In this document: positions 54,784 to 62,809 of the stretch, one piece after another
How positions within the stretch are numbered: the first letter of the stretch is position 1
Layout of the letters: every line of letters begins with the position of its first letter
Assembly: GCA_026692845.1 (NCBI GenBank)
Contig: JAPLNM010000105.1
Location: 28,964 to 92,963 of the forward strand
Direction of reading: 5' to 3'
DNA: 64,000 bases
Source: Planctomycetota bacterium
GTDB lineage: Bacteria; Planctomycetota; Planctomycetia; Pirellulales; Pirellulaceae
Position numbers and translations under genes: made by a program
The notes under the pieces: generated by a model
The model's database searches: none
What the model was told of the DNA's origin: nothing
The model's input: the letters and a program-made list of their open reading frames with translations, nothing else

Positions 54784-55191
54784 CTACTTGAGTTCGACGG
54801 TTGCACCGACTTCGGTGAGTTCCTTCTTGATCTTCTCAGCGTCTTCCTTGGAGACTTGTTCCTTGATCTTCGAAGGCGCGGCTTCGACCAATTTCTTGGA
54901 GTCGATCAGGGACAGGCCGGTCAAGTTCTTGACGATCTTGACGACGTCGAGCTTCTTGTCTCCGAAGGAGGTCAAGACGACATCGAATTCAGTCTTTTCA
55001 ACCACTGCAGCCGCGGCGCCAGCACCATCGGCAGGAGCGGCCATGACCACTGCGCCACCGGCGGCAGCTTCGATGCCATGGACATCTTTCAGGTAATCGC
55101 TGAGTTCCTTGGCTTGCTTGAGCGTCAGGCCGACGATCTTCTCGCCTAAGGTCTGGATTTCTTCCGCGTAAGCGGTTGCTGACTCGGACAT
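54784..55191 (-). CDS. rplL: 50S ribosomal protein L7/L12
   Basis: 135 aa from ATG 55191 (an open frame to 55224 lacks homology). N-terminal dimerisation helices ([26 protein letters not shown]), an Ala/Gly hinge (about 45-65) and the C-terminal domain with [31 protein letters not shown] (about 67-97). Forms the stalk that recruits translational GTPases. Follows rplJ. Confidence 0.95.
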   Translation of the reverse strand: MSESATAYAEEIQTLGEKIVGLTLKQAKELSDYLKDVHGIEAAAGGAVVMAAPADGAGAAAAVVEKTEFDVVLTSFGDKKLDVVKIVKNLTGLSLIDSKKLVEAAPSKIKEQVSKEDAEKIKKELTEVGATVELK

Positions 55192-55336
55192 TTCTATCGT
55201 TCCTCTATGGTAAAAAACAGACAAACTAAACGCACCGGCGAGAATGGAAAACCGGTTGTTTCAAACGGATTGTTTAGGATACCGACGCACGCCGCCGGCT
55301 TCCTGACTCCCGGCCTTTCGACCGGGCATTGTACGA

Positions 55337-55912
55337 CTACTCACTGGCACCCTCGGTTGCGACTGCTTCCTGGGCATCCGGTGTGGAACCTTCTTCTCGG
55401 TCCTCGATCATCTTCTTGACTTGACCGGCGATCTTGCGAGCCGGACCGACCAATTGACCAGACAGGGTGCTTCCTGGCGAGAGAATCTGACCCAAAAGCA
55501 TTGCGATTTGCTCTTGGCGACTCGGCCATTTGGCGACCTTCTTGACTTGTGCCGCGTCCATGGCTTCTCCATCCATGACGCCACCTTTGATTTCCAATTT
55601 CGGGAAAACCCCCGAATCGGTCATCTTGGTTACGGTCTTGACCAACGAGACAAAATCCTCGCCGCCCCAAATGACAGCCAAGCTTCCGGCTTGCTTATCA
55701 AATGCGGGTCGTAGCGAGGAGCCATCGGTGGCCATGGCCGCAAGCGATTGCTTGACGACCATGAGACTCAGACCCTTGTCCCGAAGCGCCTTGCGGATCG
55801 CATAGTTTTCATTGCCGCTCATCCCGACGATGTTGGCGACCATCGCATCGTTGACGCCATCGAGGCGTCCTGAAATGTCGCGCGAGATCAGCCTTTTTAC
55901 AAATTTGCTCAT
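55337..55912 (-). CDS. rplJ: 50S ribosomal protein L10
   Basis: 191 aa. SKFVKRLISRDISGRLDGVNDAMVANIVGMSGNENYAIRKALRDKG and GGVMDGEAMDAAQVKKVAKWPSRQEQIAMLLGQILSPG are L10 landmarks; the C-terminal helix binds L7/L12 dimers. It ends with an acidic extension (DREEGSTPDAQEAVATEGASE). The 112-base gap to rplL holds a CCCGG/CCGGG hairpin that may belong to leader control. Confidence 0.93.
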   Translation of the reverse strand: MSKFVKRLISRDISGRLDGVNDAMVANIVGMSGNENYAIRKALRDKGLSLMVVKQSLAAMATDGSSLRPAFDKQAGSLAVIWGGEDFVSLVKTVTKMTDSGVFPKLEIKGGVMDGEAMDAAQVKKVAKWPSRQEQIAMLLGQILSPGSTLSGQLVGPARKIAGQVKKMIEDREEGSTPDAQEAVATEGASE

Positions 55913-55927
55913 GTGCTCACCTGTTCC

Positions 55928-56608
55928 TTAAGCCGACACGCGGACGCTAGGGGTCATCGTTGCGCAAATCGCGATCGACTTGATATAAGTTCCTTTGACC
56001 GAGTTTGGCTTGATCGATTGCACATAGGAGATAAAGGCTCCGATGTTTTCGACAAGCTTGGTCGCATCGAAACTCATTTTCCCAACGACCGCATGGACGT
56101 TAGAACCTTTATCGTTCCGAAATTCGACCTTACCGGCTCGGTACTCTTTGACCACGCGTGCCACGTCGTTGGTGACCGTACCGGCACGTGGCGATGGCAT
56201 GAGTCCCCGAGGACCGAGCAATTTCCCGAGCGGTCCGACGATCCCCATCATGTCTGGCGAGGCGATACAAACGTCGAAGTCGAGCCACCCGTCCTTGATT
56301 CGCTTGGAAAGCTCCTCAGCACCCACCGCATCGGCTCCAGCTTGCTCGGCTTCTTTGGCCAAGTCGCCTTTGGCGAACACGATGACGCGTTGGGTCTTTC
56401 CGATCCCATTAGGTAGAACGATCGACCCGCGAACGATTTGATCGTTCGCAGCCGGATCGACCCCAAGATTCATATGGATTTCGACCGTCTGATCGAATTT
56501 CCGCCCGCTGAACTGCTTGAGCACTTCAACAGCCTGCTGCAATGGCAAGGGAGTCTTTCCCGGAGCCTTCGCAAGCATGGATTTCATTGCCTTTGTTGGT
56601 TTGACCAT
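55928..56608 (-). CDS. rplA: 50S ribosomal protein L1
   Basis: 226 aa. [32 protein letters not shown] (about 37-68), [22 protein letters not shown] (about 128-149) and [15 protein letters not shown] are diagnostic. Binds 23S rRNA helix 76 at the L1 stalk; in many bacteria it represses its own operon. Starts 19 bases after the intact end of the broken rplK frame. Confidence 0.95.
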   Translation of the reverse strand: MVKPTKAMKSMLAKAPGKTPLPLQQAVEVLKQFSGRKFDQTVEIHMNLGVDPAANDQIVRGSIVLPNGIGKTQRVIVFAKGDLAKEAEQAGADAVGAEELSKRIKDGWLDFDVCIASPDMMGIVGPLGKLLGPRGLMPSPRAGTVTNDVARVVKEYRAGKVEFRNDKGSNVHAVVGKMSFDATKLVENIGAFISYVQSIKPNSVKGTYIKSIAICATMTPSVRVSA

Positions 56609-56627
56609 CTGAAAGTTTCCCCTGGAC

Positions 56628-56986
56628 TTAGCCTACGATCTCGATGCCCATGCTTCTCGCTGTACCTTCGATCATGCGACGAGCATGCTCCAAATCGCGG
56701 GCGTTTAGATCCGCCATTTTCTTCCGCTTGCAACCCCAGCGGCCATCTTCAGCAGCGCTGAAGCTGGTGGACTCTTGGTGATGAATTCAAAACTTCGGTC
56801 CGAATAGACCGTAACGACAACCGGAATCGGTGTCCCATTGAATTCTTTGGTCCGCTCGTTGAATTGCGATACGAACTGCCCTAAATTGATCCCGTACCTA
56901 CCCAAGGACGTTCCGACCGGTGGTGCCGGCGTCGCCTTGCCCCCCGGAACCTGGAATGCCGCCTTGCCTGTGACTTGCTTGGCCAT
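56628..56986 (-). pseudogene. rplK: 50S ribosomal protein L11, broken by an internal deletion and frameshift
   Basis: The frame from ATG 56986 is normal L11 for 88 residues ([31 protein letters not shown]), then reads RKWRI and stops. The real end, [17 protein letters not shown] then [14 protein letters not shown] and TAA at 56628-56630, continues in another frame. Together 119 residues are encoded where about 141 are expected; about 22 residues of the rRNA-binding C-terminal domain (the region that normally has KPNxxKVG and TRAQ) are missing. Expected place between nusG and rplA. Truncated L11 would bind 23S rRNA poorly. Confidence 0.85.
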
Positions 56987-57085
56987 GTTTGAAAAAACCT
57001 AAATGACAAATTCCAAACGACAGACGAACGGTCAAGTCGGCCGACACCCGAAGATGCACAACCTCACCCAACCCGTTCGCCAGGA

Positions 57086-57670
57086 CTACAACGACTCGAT
57101 CTGCCAGTGATCTAGCTCGACCGGGGTGCTGCGCCCGAAAATATTAATAATGACCGTGACTCTTCCGTTGGCTTCGTCGATCCGATCGACTTCTCCTTCA
57201 AGGCTCTGGAAGTTTCCTTCCTTTACCCGAACGCGATCGCCCGAACGAAACGGTATCGAAGTCTTCGGCACTTGTTCTTGATCCACATCGGGATGCACGA
57301 GCTTGATGATTCGCTCGACATCCGCGTCAGTCATCGGCGTGGGCTTGCCATACGTTCCTGTAAAATCGCCGATGCCCGGTGTCTCTCGCACAAGGAACCA
57401 AGTGTCATCATTAATGATCATTTGGATCATCAGATAGCCGGGGTACAATTTGCGCTTAACTATGCGCTTCTTGCCCGCCCGGGTAAACTCCACGACATCT
57501 TCGGTCGGAACTAGAATCTCGCCGAAGTACTCTTTATGATTCGACAACTTGATACGCTTCTCAAGCGACTCGCGTATGGTGTCCTCTCGGTTGAATGCAA
57601 CCTTCAGGATGTACCACTGCGGTGCTTGCGCAAGCCCATCAGTTGTTGTGTTGTTCGTGGAATTGTTCAC
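57086..57670 (-). CDS. nusG: Transcription termination/antitermination factor NusG
   Basis: 194 aa. NGN domain with WYILKVAFNREDTIRESLEKRI, RKLYPGYLMIQM and VRETPGIGDFTG, and a KOW domain with FRSGDRVRVKEGNFQSLEGEVDRID near the C-terminus. Binds RNA polymerase and Rho or S10. Placed between secE and rplK as in most bacteria. Confidence 0.94.
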   Translation of the reverse strand: MNNSTNNTTTDGLAQAPQWYILKVAFNREDTIRESLEKRIKLSNHKEYFGEILVPTEDVVEFTRAGKKRIVKRKLYPGYLMIQMIINDDTWFLVRETPGIGDFTGTYGKPTPMTDADVERIIKLVHPDVDQEQVPKTSIPFRSGDRVRVKEGNFQSLEGEVDRIDEANGRVTVIINIFGRSTPVELDHWQIESL

Positions 57671-57779
57671 TCGATAACCTAGCGCCAGTACGTACGAATC
57701 ATCAACCGATCCCTAAACGGAACCGCCGATCAATCTCCTGGCTGTTGGCCGACTCTCTCGAGCCGACGCCACCAAAAAA

Positions 57780-58253
57780 CTAACTCACTCCAAGCATGTC
57801 AAAGAGCCACTGCCAAATTGCGTCGTAGCAAAAAAGCAGCAGAGCCAATAATGCCATCGTGAATATAACAACCATCGAAGCCCTGTAAAGCTCAGTTTTC
57901 TTGGGCCACGAAACCTTATTTAATTCTGCCTCAACCGAGATCAAAAAATCGGCAAATCGAGGCCAATTGATCAATCTGTATCCTAACCACATACCCAAAG
58001 CACCCAGGCAAGCAGGCATCCAATACCGCGAGGTGCTCCAAAACAAATTCGTCGGGGCATTTCCTAGCGGTGCGGTCCAAGCTCCCATGGCCTCGGATAA
58101 CTGCCAACCACCGAGCCAGCAAGCTAGCCAAATAGCCAAACAGGTCAATTGCCTTACAAGCCGACCCTGCTTGGGTTTGTACCGAGCGTTCGTGAAAAGC
58201 TCGGACCCAAAGGATCGATTGAGGGTATCGTCAGTAATCGTTGCCATACACAA
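57780..58253 (-). CDS. secE: Preprotein translocase subunit SecE
   Basis: 157 aa; the conserved end is EAELNKVSWPKKTELYRASMVVIFTMALLALLLFCYDAIW (about 108-150), the amphipathic and membrane helix of SecE. The N-terminal 100 residues carry two more hydrophobic segments (about 35-53 and 73-90), longer than the E. coli type. Upstream of nusG; the start may be ATG 58253 or 58247. Confidence 0.88.
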   Translation of the reverse strand: MCMATITDDTLNRSFGSELFTNARYKPKQGRLVRQLTCLAIWLACWLGGWQLSEAMGAWTAPLGNAPTNLFWSTSRYWMPACLGALGMWLGYRLINWPRFADFLISVEAELNKVSWPKKTELYRASMVVIFTMALLALLLFCYDAIWQWLFDMLGVS

Positions 58254-58368
58254 GCACCTTTCTCACGAAAAGTGCAGTTCCTTGTTTCATCCGAATTCAA
58301 CCCAAGCCCCACAGCACTGGCGGTTCAAGACAGCTAATGCTCCAGGGTCCTGAAACCTACAGAACAGC

Positions 58369-58440
58369 AGGGGCGGCAGGAGTCGAACCTGCAACCCCCG
58401 GTTTTGGAAACCGGTGCTCTGCCAATTGAGCTACGCCCCT
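58369..58440 (-). tRNA. tRNA-Trp (CCA)
   Basis: 72 nt. Acceptor stem AGGGGCG/CGCCCCT, D-arm GCTCAATTGGCAGAGC, anticodon arm CCGGT-TTCCAAA-ACCGG with anticodon CCA, T-arm GCAGGTTCGACTCCTGC. Between tuf and secE, the order known from many bacteria. Confidence 0.93.
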
Positions 58441-58449
58441 TTTTGACAA

Positions 58450-58472
58450 GTCGCAGGTAATCTACCCGCGAC
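58450..58472 (-). other. Hairpin between tuf and tRNA-Trp
   Basis: GTCGC.GGTA/TACC.GCGAC with one A-C mismatch and a 3-nt loop, 15 bases past the tuf stop. No T-run follows on the minus strand, so it is more likely a processing or stability element than a terminator. Confidence 0.35.
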
Positions 58473-58486
58473 CGTCGCTATTTTAA

Positions 58487-59683
58487 TTACTCGACGATCT
58501 TGGTGACAACACCCGATCCGACCGTCTTGCCACCTTCGCGAATCGCGAAACGGACGCCTTCGTCAATCGCAACTGTCTTCTGCAATTCGACAATCACGCT
58601 GACGTTGTCCCCTGGCATGCACATTTCGGCCCCAACAAGTTCTGCCGATCCGGTCACGTCGGTGGTTCTGAAGTAGAACTGAGGTCGGTACCCACTGAAA
58701 AATGGTGTGTGACGTCCCCCTTCGTCTTTGCTCAAGCAATAGACTTCGGCTTCGAATTTCTTGTGCGGGGTGATGCTGTTGGGCTTGGCCAACACTTGAC
58801 CACGCTCGATGTCGTCACGGGCTACACCGCGAAGCAAACATCCAACGTTTTCACCAGCGCGTGCTTCCTTCATTTCCTTGCGGAACTGCTCGACGCCCGT
58901 TACAGTCGTCTTTCGCTTTTCCTTGGTCAATCCGATGATCTCGACTTCTTCGCCTACCTTGATCAGCCCACGCTCGATCCGGCCGGTTGCTACCGTTCCA
59001 CGACCTTCGATGCTAAAGACGTCTTCAATGGCCATCAAAAATGGCTTGTCTTCTTCTCGGGTCGGTTGCGGAATAAACGAATCAACCGCGTCGAGAAGAT
59101 CCGAAATGCACTTCGATGCTGCAGGATCGGCTGGCTTGTCATAAGCCAACTTGGCATTGCCTCGGACAATCGGAGTTTCTTCGCCGGGGAACCCGTACTT
59201 GGAGAGCAACTCTCGGATTTCCAATTCGACGAGCTCCAAAAGCTCTTCGTCATCGACCAAATCGCACTTGTTTAGAAACACGACGATCGCTGGCACATCG
59301 ACCTGGCGAGCAAGAAGCACGTGCTCTTTGGTCTGTGGCATCGGCCCGTCAGCAGCACTTACCACCAAAATCGCGCCGTCCATCTGGGCAGCACCGGTGA
59401 TCATGTTCTTGATAAAGTCAGCGTGACCAGGGCAGTCGATGTGAGCATAGTGACGGTTGGCCGTCTCGTACTCGACGTGCGATGCTGCGATCGTTACCGT
59501 TTTGGTCGCGTCGCGTACTGTTCCACCCTTGGCAATATCCGCATACGTCTTGGGAGTCGCCAAACCCTTGGCGGCCTGCACCGCAAGCAAAGCACCTGTC
59601 GTGGTGGTCTTGCCGTGGTCAATGTGACCAATCGTTCCAACGTTGCAGTGGGGTTTCTTGCGTTCAAATACCTCTTTGGCCAT
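58487..59683 (-). CDS. tuf: Elongation factor Tu
   Basis: 398 aa. G1 GHIDHGKT (18-25), G3 DCPGHADF (about 82), G4 NKCD (about 137), and C-terminal domains with [13 protein letters not shown] and [24 protein letters not shown]. Delivers aminoacyl-tRNA to the ribosome. Complete; leads into tRNA-Trp and secE. Confidence 0.97.
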   Translation of the reverse strand: MAKEVFERKKPHCNVGTIGHIDHGKTTTTGALLAVQAAKGLATPKTYADIAKGGTVRDATKTVTIAASHVEYETANRHYAHIDCPGHADFIKNMITGAAQMDGAILVVSAADGPMPQTKEHVLLARQVDVPAIVVFLNKCDLVDDEELLELVELEIRELLSKYGFPGEETPIVRGNAKLAYDKPADPAASKCISDLLDAVDSFIPQPTREEDKPFLMAIEDVFSIEGRGTVATGRIERGLIKVGEEVEIIGLTKEKRKTTVTGVEQFRKEMKEARAGENVGCLLRGVARDDIERGQVLAKPNSITPHKKFEAEVYCLSKDEGGRHTPFFSGYRPQFYFRTTDVTGSAELVGAEMCMPGDNVSVIVELQKTVAIDEGVRFAIREGGKTVGSGVVTKIVE

Positions 59684-59958
59684 TTTTTGCTACAACACCT
59701 AAATTAAAAACCCTGAAATCCGTCGCCGTGAAGCCGATGCCATGCCAGCTAACGCCCACGCACAACTACTGAAGTACTCGTACGCTGTCTCCTGACCCAG
59801 ATGCCCATCACTGAAGACTCCTTGATGGGACCTTGCGGTCGCAACGCGAAGCTAACATTTTTAAGGCAACTTTTCTCACCGAAGACCAAAAGCATAAGCA
59901 AATCCGATAAACATGCAATGCTTAAATCGGCACTCACGCCCAAGGCCCCCTTCCAGTT

Positions 59959-60033
<75 letters not shown>

Positions 60034-60044
60034 AGGACAGGAGA

Positions 60045-60102
60045 GCGGGTGAAGGGAATCGAACCCTCGTATTCAGCTTGGAAGGCTTTGAGCTACACCC
60101 GC
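60045..60102 (-). pseudogene. tRNA-Gly (TCC) lacking its D-arm
   Basis: 58 nt. Acceptor stem GCGGGTG/CACCCGC, anticodon loop CTTCCAA and T-arm GAGGGTTCGATTCCCTTC are those of tRNA-Gly(TCC), but after GCTCAA the sequence jumps to AGCC: the D-loop and 3' side of the D-stem, some 12 nt (expected TGGTAGAGC plus a few), are absent and the 5' side of the anticodon stem is damaged. It sits exactly where tRNA-Gly(TCC) is expected between tRNA-Tyr and tRNA-Thr. Not functional by standard rules. Confidence 0.8.
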
Positions 60103-60207
60103 ATTCGTTCTTTCGCAATCCTTACGTCGACAACCCTCTCTCGCATTCCGTCGACCTCTAGGCACAAAACCCAAAAGCCCCGCACGTAAAATCTTTCCTA
60201 AACATAT

Positions 60208-60288
60208 GGGAGGTGTAGGATTCGAACCTACGTAGGCATAGCCAACGGATTTACAGTCCGTCCCCTTTAACCACTCGGGCAACCTCCC
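60208..60288 (-). tRNA. tRNA-Tyr (GTA)
   Basis: 81 nt, class II with a long variable arm. Acceptor stem GGGAGGT/ACCTCCC, anticodon loop CTGTAAA with anticodon GTA, T-arm GTAGGTTCGAATCCTAC. Intact. Confidence 0.93.
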
Positions 60289-60433
60289 CAGGATTCCAAC
60301 CTAAGCCATTTTCGGCCAACATGCCCAGCTTTCTGCAATCCATCGACGCGGCTTGCTCGTCCGCTCAACTTGCTCGTCTCTACCGGATTGCCCAAGTCTC
60401 CAAGCGACCCGAAAAGGACGCCAAAAGATCAGA

Positions 60434-60505
60434 GCCGGCGATGGGACTCGAACCCGCAACCTGCTGATTACAAATCAGCTGCTCTGCCAATTGAGCTACG
60501 CCGGC
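60434..60505 (-). tRNA. tRNA-Thr (TGT)
   Basis: 72 nt. Acceptor stem GCCGGCG/CGCCGGC, D-arm GCTCAATTGGCAGAGC, anticodon arm GCTGA-TTTGTAA-TCAGC with anticodon TGT, T-arm GCGGGTTCGAGTCCC. First gene of the tRNA-tuf cluster. Confidence 0.93.
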
Positions 60506-60665
60506 ATCTTGCTGTTGAGGTTCTCGCTCCAGCCGAGTCGCACTAGTGTACAAATCGCCCTTTTGCCCGCAAGGCGAATTTCCTGAGAGTTTTGAAGACA
60601 TTTGCCAACGGCAAGGACCTACCAAAGGGCCTCGAAGTTCGTTTTTTGGCCCGAAGAACCTCGGA

Positions 60666-61286
60666 TTAGCGGTTTTGGTTGAGAATCAGACCCAAGATTT
60701 CGGCCCGCGAGGATAGATTTTCTCGGAAAACACCTCGCATCGCACTGGTCGTACACGATGCCCCGGACTTGCGAATCCCTCGCATAGTCATGCAAGAATG
60801 GGAAGATTCAATCAGAACGACCACGCCGCGCGCATCGAGCTCCTGCTCGACCATATTGGCAATCGTCTCGGTCATGCGTTCCTGAACCTGCGGCCGCCTT
60901 GCAACCTCGTCGACAACCCTGGCCAGCTTGCTCAGCCCAACGACCTTGCCATTGGGCAAGTACCCCACATGCGCCTTGCCCGAAAACGGCAAGAGATGAT
61001 GCTCGCACATGCTGTGGAATTCAATGTCCCGAACCAACACGATTTCATCGTAATTTTCAGTGAATACCCGCTTGAGGTGAACCCGAGGGTCCTTGTGCAA
61101 CCCCGAGAATATCTCTGCATACATCCGGGCCACTCGCGCCGGAGTCTCAAGCAGTCCCTCGCGGTCCGGATCCTCCCCGACGGCGATGAGTATCTCGCGG
61201 ACAGCCTTCTCAATCCGTGCATGGTCGACCGGCGCTGAGGCGGCCTTCGAGGGGCGGTTGTGGCTTTCTTCGTTTTTCGATGTCAC
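60666..61286 (-). CDS. folE: GTP cyclohydrolase I
   Basis: 206 aa. [20 protein letters not shown] (about 37-56), zinc and catalytic [21 protein letters not shown] (about 88-108), LSKLARVVD and [13 protein letters not shown] with the second cysteine (about 163). Converts GTP to dihydroneopterin triphosphate for folate and related pterins. Complete. Confidence 0.95.
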   Translation of the reverse strand: MTSKNEESHNRPSKAASAPVDHARIEKAVREILIAVGEDPDREGLLETPARVARMYAEIFSGLHKDPRVHLKRVFTENYDEIVLVRDIEFHSMCEHHLLPFSGKAHVGYLPNGKVVGLSKLARVVDEVARRPQVQERMTETIANMVEQELDARGVVVLIESSHSCMTMRGIRKSGASCTTSAMRGVFRENLSSRAEILGLILNQNR

Positions 61287-61629
61287 AGGCTTCTTTCGCT
61301 TGTTGTTTCCAGGACTCTATAGCTTTCCCGCAATCATAATCGAACTTTCCGATTTTTTCGATTATTGTTCGGCTCTTGTTTTCGGCCCATGATGTTAGCG
61401 GCCCAAGATGTTAGCGGCTTGCCAAGCCCACTGCACAGGGCTGAGCCAACCGATCGTCAAACCCAGTTATTTTGACCGAACGCTACAGGCTGGCCAGTCC
61501 CTGGTACCTGCCCTACGGGTATACTCCAAACCGCTTGAACCACCCATCTTTCAACCAGCAATTCTTCAAACCAAACGTTGAAATCCCGTCGTTGGCAAGA
61601 AATTCACAAACCACAAACCTTAAAATCCG
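61287..61629. other. Divergent spacer between folE and the MazG-like gene
   Basis: About 340 bases that should hold promoters for both genes. A short duplication (GATGTTAGCGGC twice, about 61390-61420) is present near the folE side. No operator, riboswitch or gene could be recognised. Confidence 0.5.
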
Positions 61630-61974
61630 ATGAGCCATAGCGATCCTTCAACCCAAACGACTGGCCAGTCGGTCAACCTGCGGGACTTCCAATCCCTGAT
61701 CCACAAGATGTACTACCAGAAGGATCTCCAGCGCGGGATCCCAGGCACGTTCATGTGGCTCATGGAGGAAATCGGCGAGTTGGCCTCGGCTCTGCAATCC
61801 GGAAACGATCGAGAGAACCTCGAGGAAGAATTCGCCGATGTGCTGGCCTGGCTTACCACCATCGCCAACGTCGCCCAAATTGATCTTGCACAAGCCATTC
61901 ACAAAAAGTACGGAGATGGCTGCCCGGGCTGCGGTCTGCTGGTGTGCACCTGCGCGATCGAAGAAAAGCCTTAG
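61630..61974 (+). CDS. MazG-like nucleotide pyrophosphohydrolase
   Basis: 114 aa. The helical metal-binding core WLMEEIGELASALQ and LEEEFADVLAWLTTIAN (about 40-80) carries the acidic EExE and ExxD residues of the all-alpha NTP pyrophosphatases. The end has a CPGCGLLVCTC cluster, an apparent zinc knuckle not usual in E. coli MazG. Probably hydrolyses (deoxy)nucleoside triphosphates. It precedes the DUF4254 gene by 52 bases. Confidence 0.85.
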   Translation: MSHSDPSTQTTGQSVNLRDFQSLIHKMYYQKDLQRGIPGTFMWLMEEIGELASALQSGNDRENLEEEFADVLAWLTTIANVAQIDLAQAIHKKYGDGCPGCGLLVCTCAIEEKP

Positions 61975-62026
61975 CCCAAACTCTGCTTGCCGCCTACTGC
62001 CCCCAACGTCGGAGCCTTGCTCACCC

Positions 62027-62674
62027 ATGATCGATGTCCCTGCTGTCAACCAACTTCATACTTCGACCGTCGCTCGTTGGCACAACGAGCCAATCGATCA
62101 GCCTTACGGCGATCCTCTCGAAGCGATCGCAAATACCGGCGACCGAAGTCCCAACTCAGTGCTTGCAATCATCTGCCAACAGCATCAATACAACTACCTG
62201 CTTTGGCACCAAGAAGACATCGCACGGTCCGTAGATGTCTCCGAGGCGCAAATCGCCCAAGTCAAACGGAACATCGATAAGTACAACCAAGCCCGCAACG
62301 ACTGGATCGAAAAGGTGGACGATTGGATCACTGCCGACCTGCAAAGAAAGCAAATCCAAGCCGCTGCGGAGTCGAAACTAAACACCGAAACGCCGGGCTC
62401 TTCGATCGATCGACTCTCGATCATGGCGCTGCGTATCTACCACCTCAAAGAACAACTCGAACGCTCCGATATCGACCAAGCCCACATCGATAAAGTCACG
62501 CATCGACTGGCTGTATGCGGTTTGCAATTTGCCGATCTATCGAACTCCTTATCCGAACTCTTGGCCGACATCTACTCGGGGACCAAGCGGCACAAGACCT
62601 ACCGTCAGATGAAGATGTACAACGACCCGAGCCTAAACCCCTACCTCTACAATCGCCAAGCCAAAACGTCCTGA
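62027..62674 (+). CDS. DUF4254 domain protein
   Basis: 215 aa from ATG 62027; the open frame extends to 61838 inside the preceding gene but is shadow there. Helical protein with LAIICQQHQYNYLLWHQEDIARS (about 45-67), NDWIEKVDDWI (about 91) and ETPGSSIDRLSIMALRIYHLKEQ (about 121-143), the landmarks of DUF4254, a family seen in planctomycetes and Bacteroidetes near glycosyltransferase or lipid A genes. Function unknown. Confidence 0.85.
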   Translation: MIDVPAVNQLHTSTVARWHNEPIDQPYGDPLEAIANTGDRSPNSVLAIICQQHQYNYLLWHQEDIARSVDVSEAQIAQVKRNIDKYNQARNDWIEKVDDWITADLQRKQIQAAAESKLNTETPGSSIDRLSIMALRIYHLKEQLERSDIDQAHIDKVTHRLAVCGLQFADLSNSLSELLADIYSGTKRHKTYRQMKMYNDPSLNPYLYNRQAKTS

Positions 62675-62713
62675 TCTCTCCAACAGCTACTCGCACTCGA
62701 TGCAGTGATTTTC

Positions 62714-62738
62714 GAGCACGAGCACGAGCACGAGCATG
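62714..62738 (+). repeat. Short GAGCAC microsatellite
   Basis: Four units of CGAGCA followed by TGTCC in the spacer after the DUF4254 gene. It is the same hexamer as in the elements at 34-37 kb but without the flanking four-helix-bundle tail. Confidence 0.75.
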
Positions 62739-62809
62739 TCCGTCGAGTGTTTCCGAGCGACAACCCACGAAAATTTTTGAATGACCGATACTCTCAACAG
62801 GTGCCACCC

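Noticed and set aside
56628..56986. Programmed frameshift in rplK
   Set aside because: A frameshift alone would not restore L11, because about 22 residues of coding sequence are physically missing.
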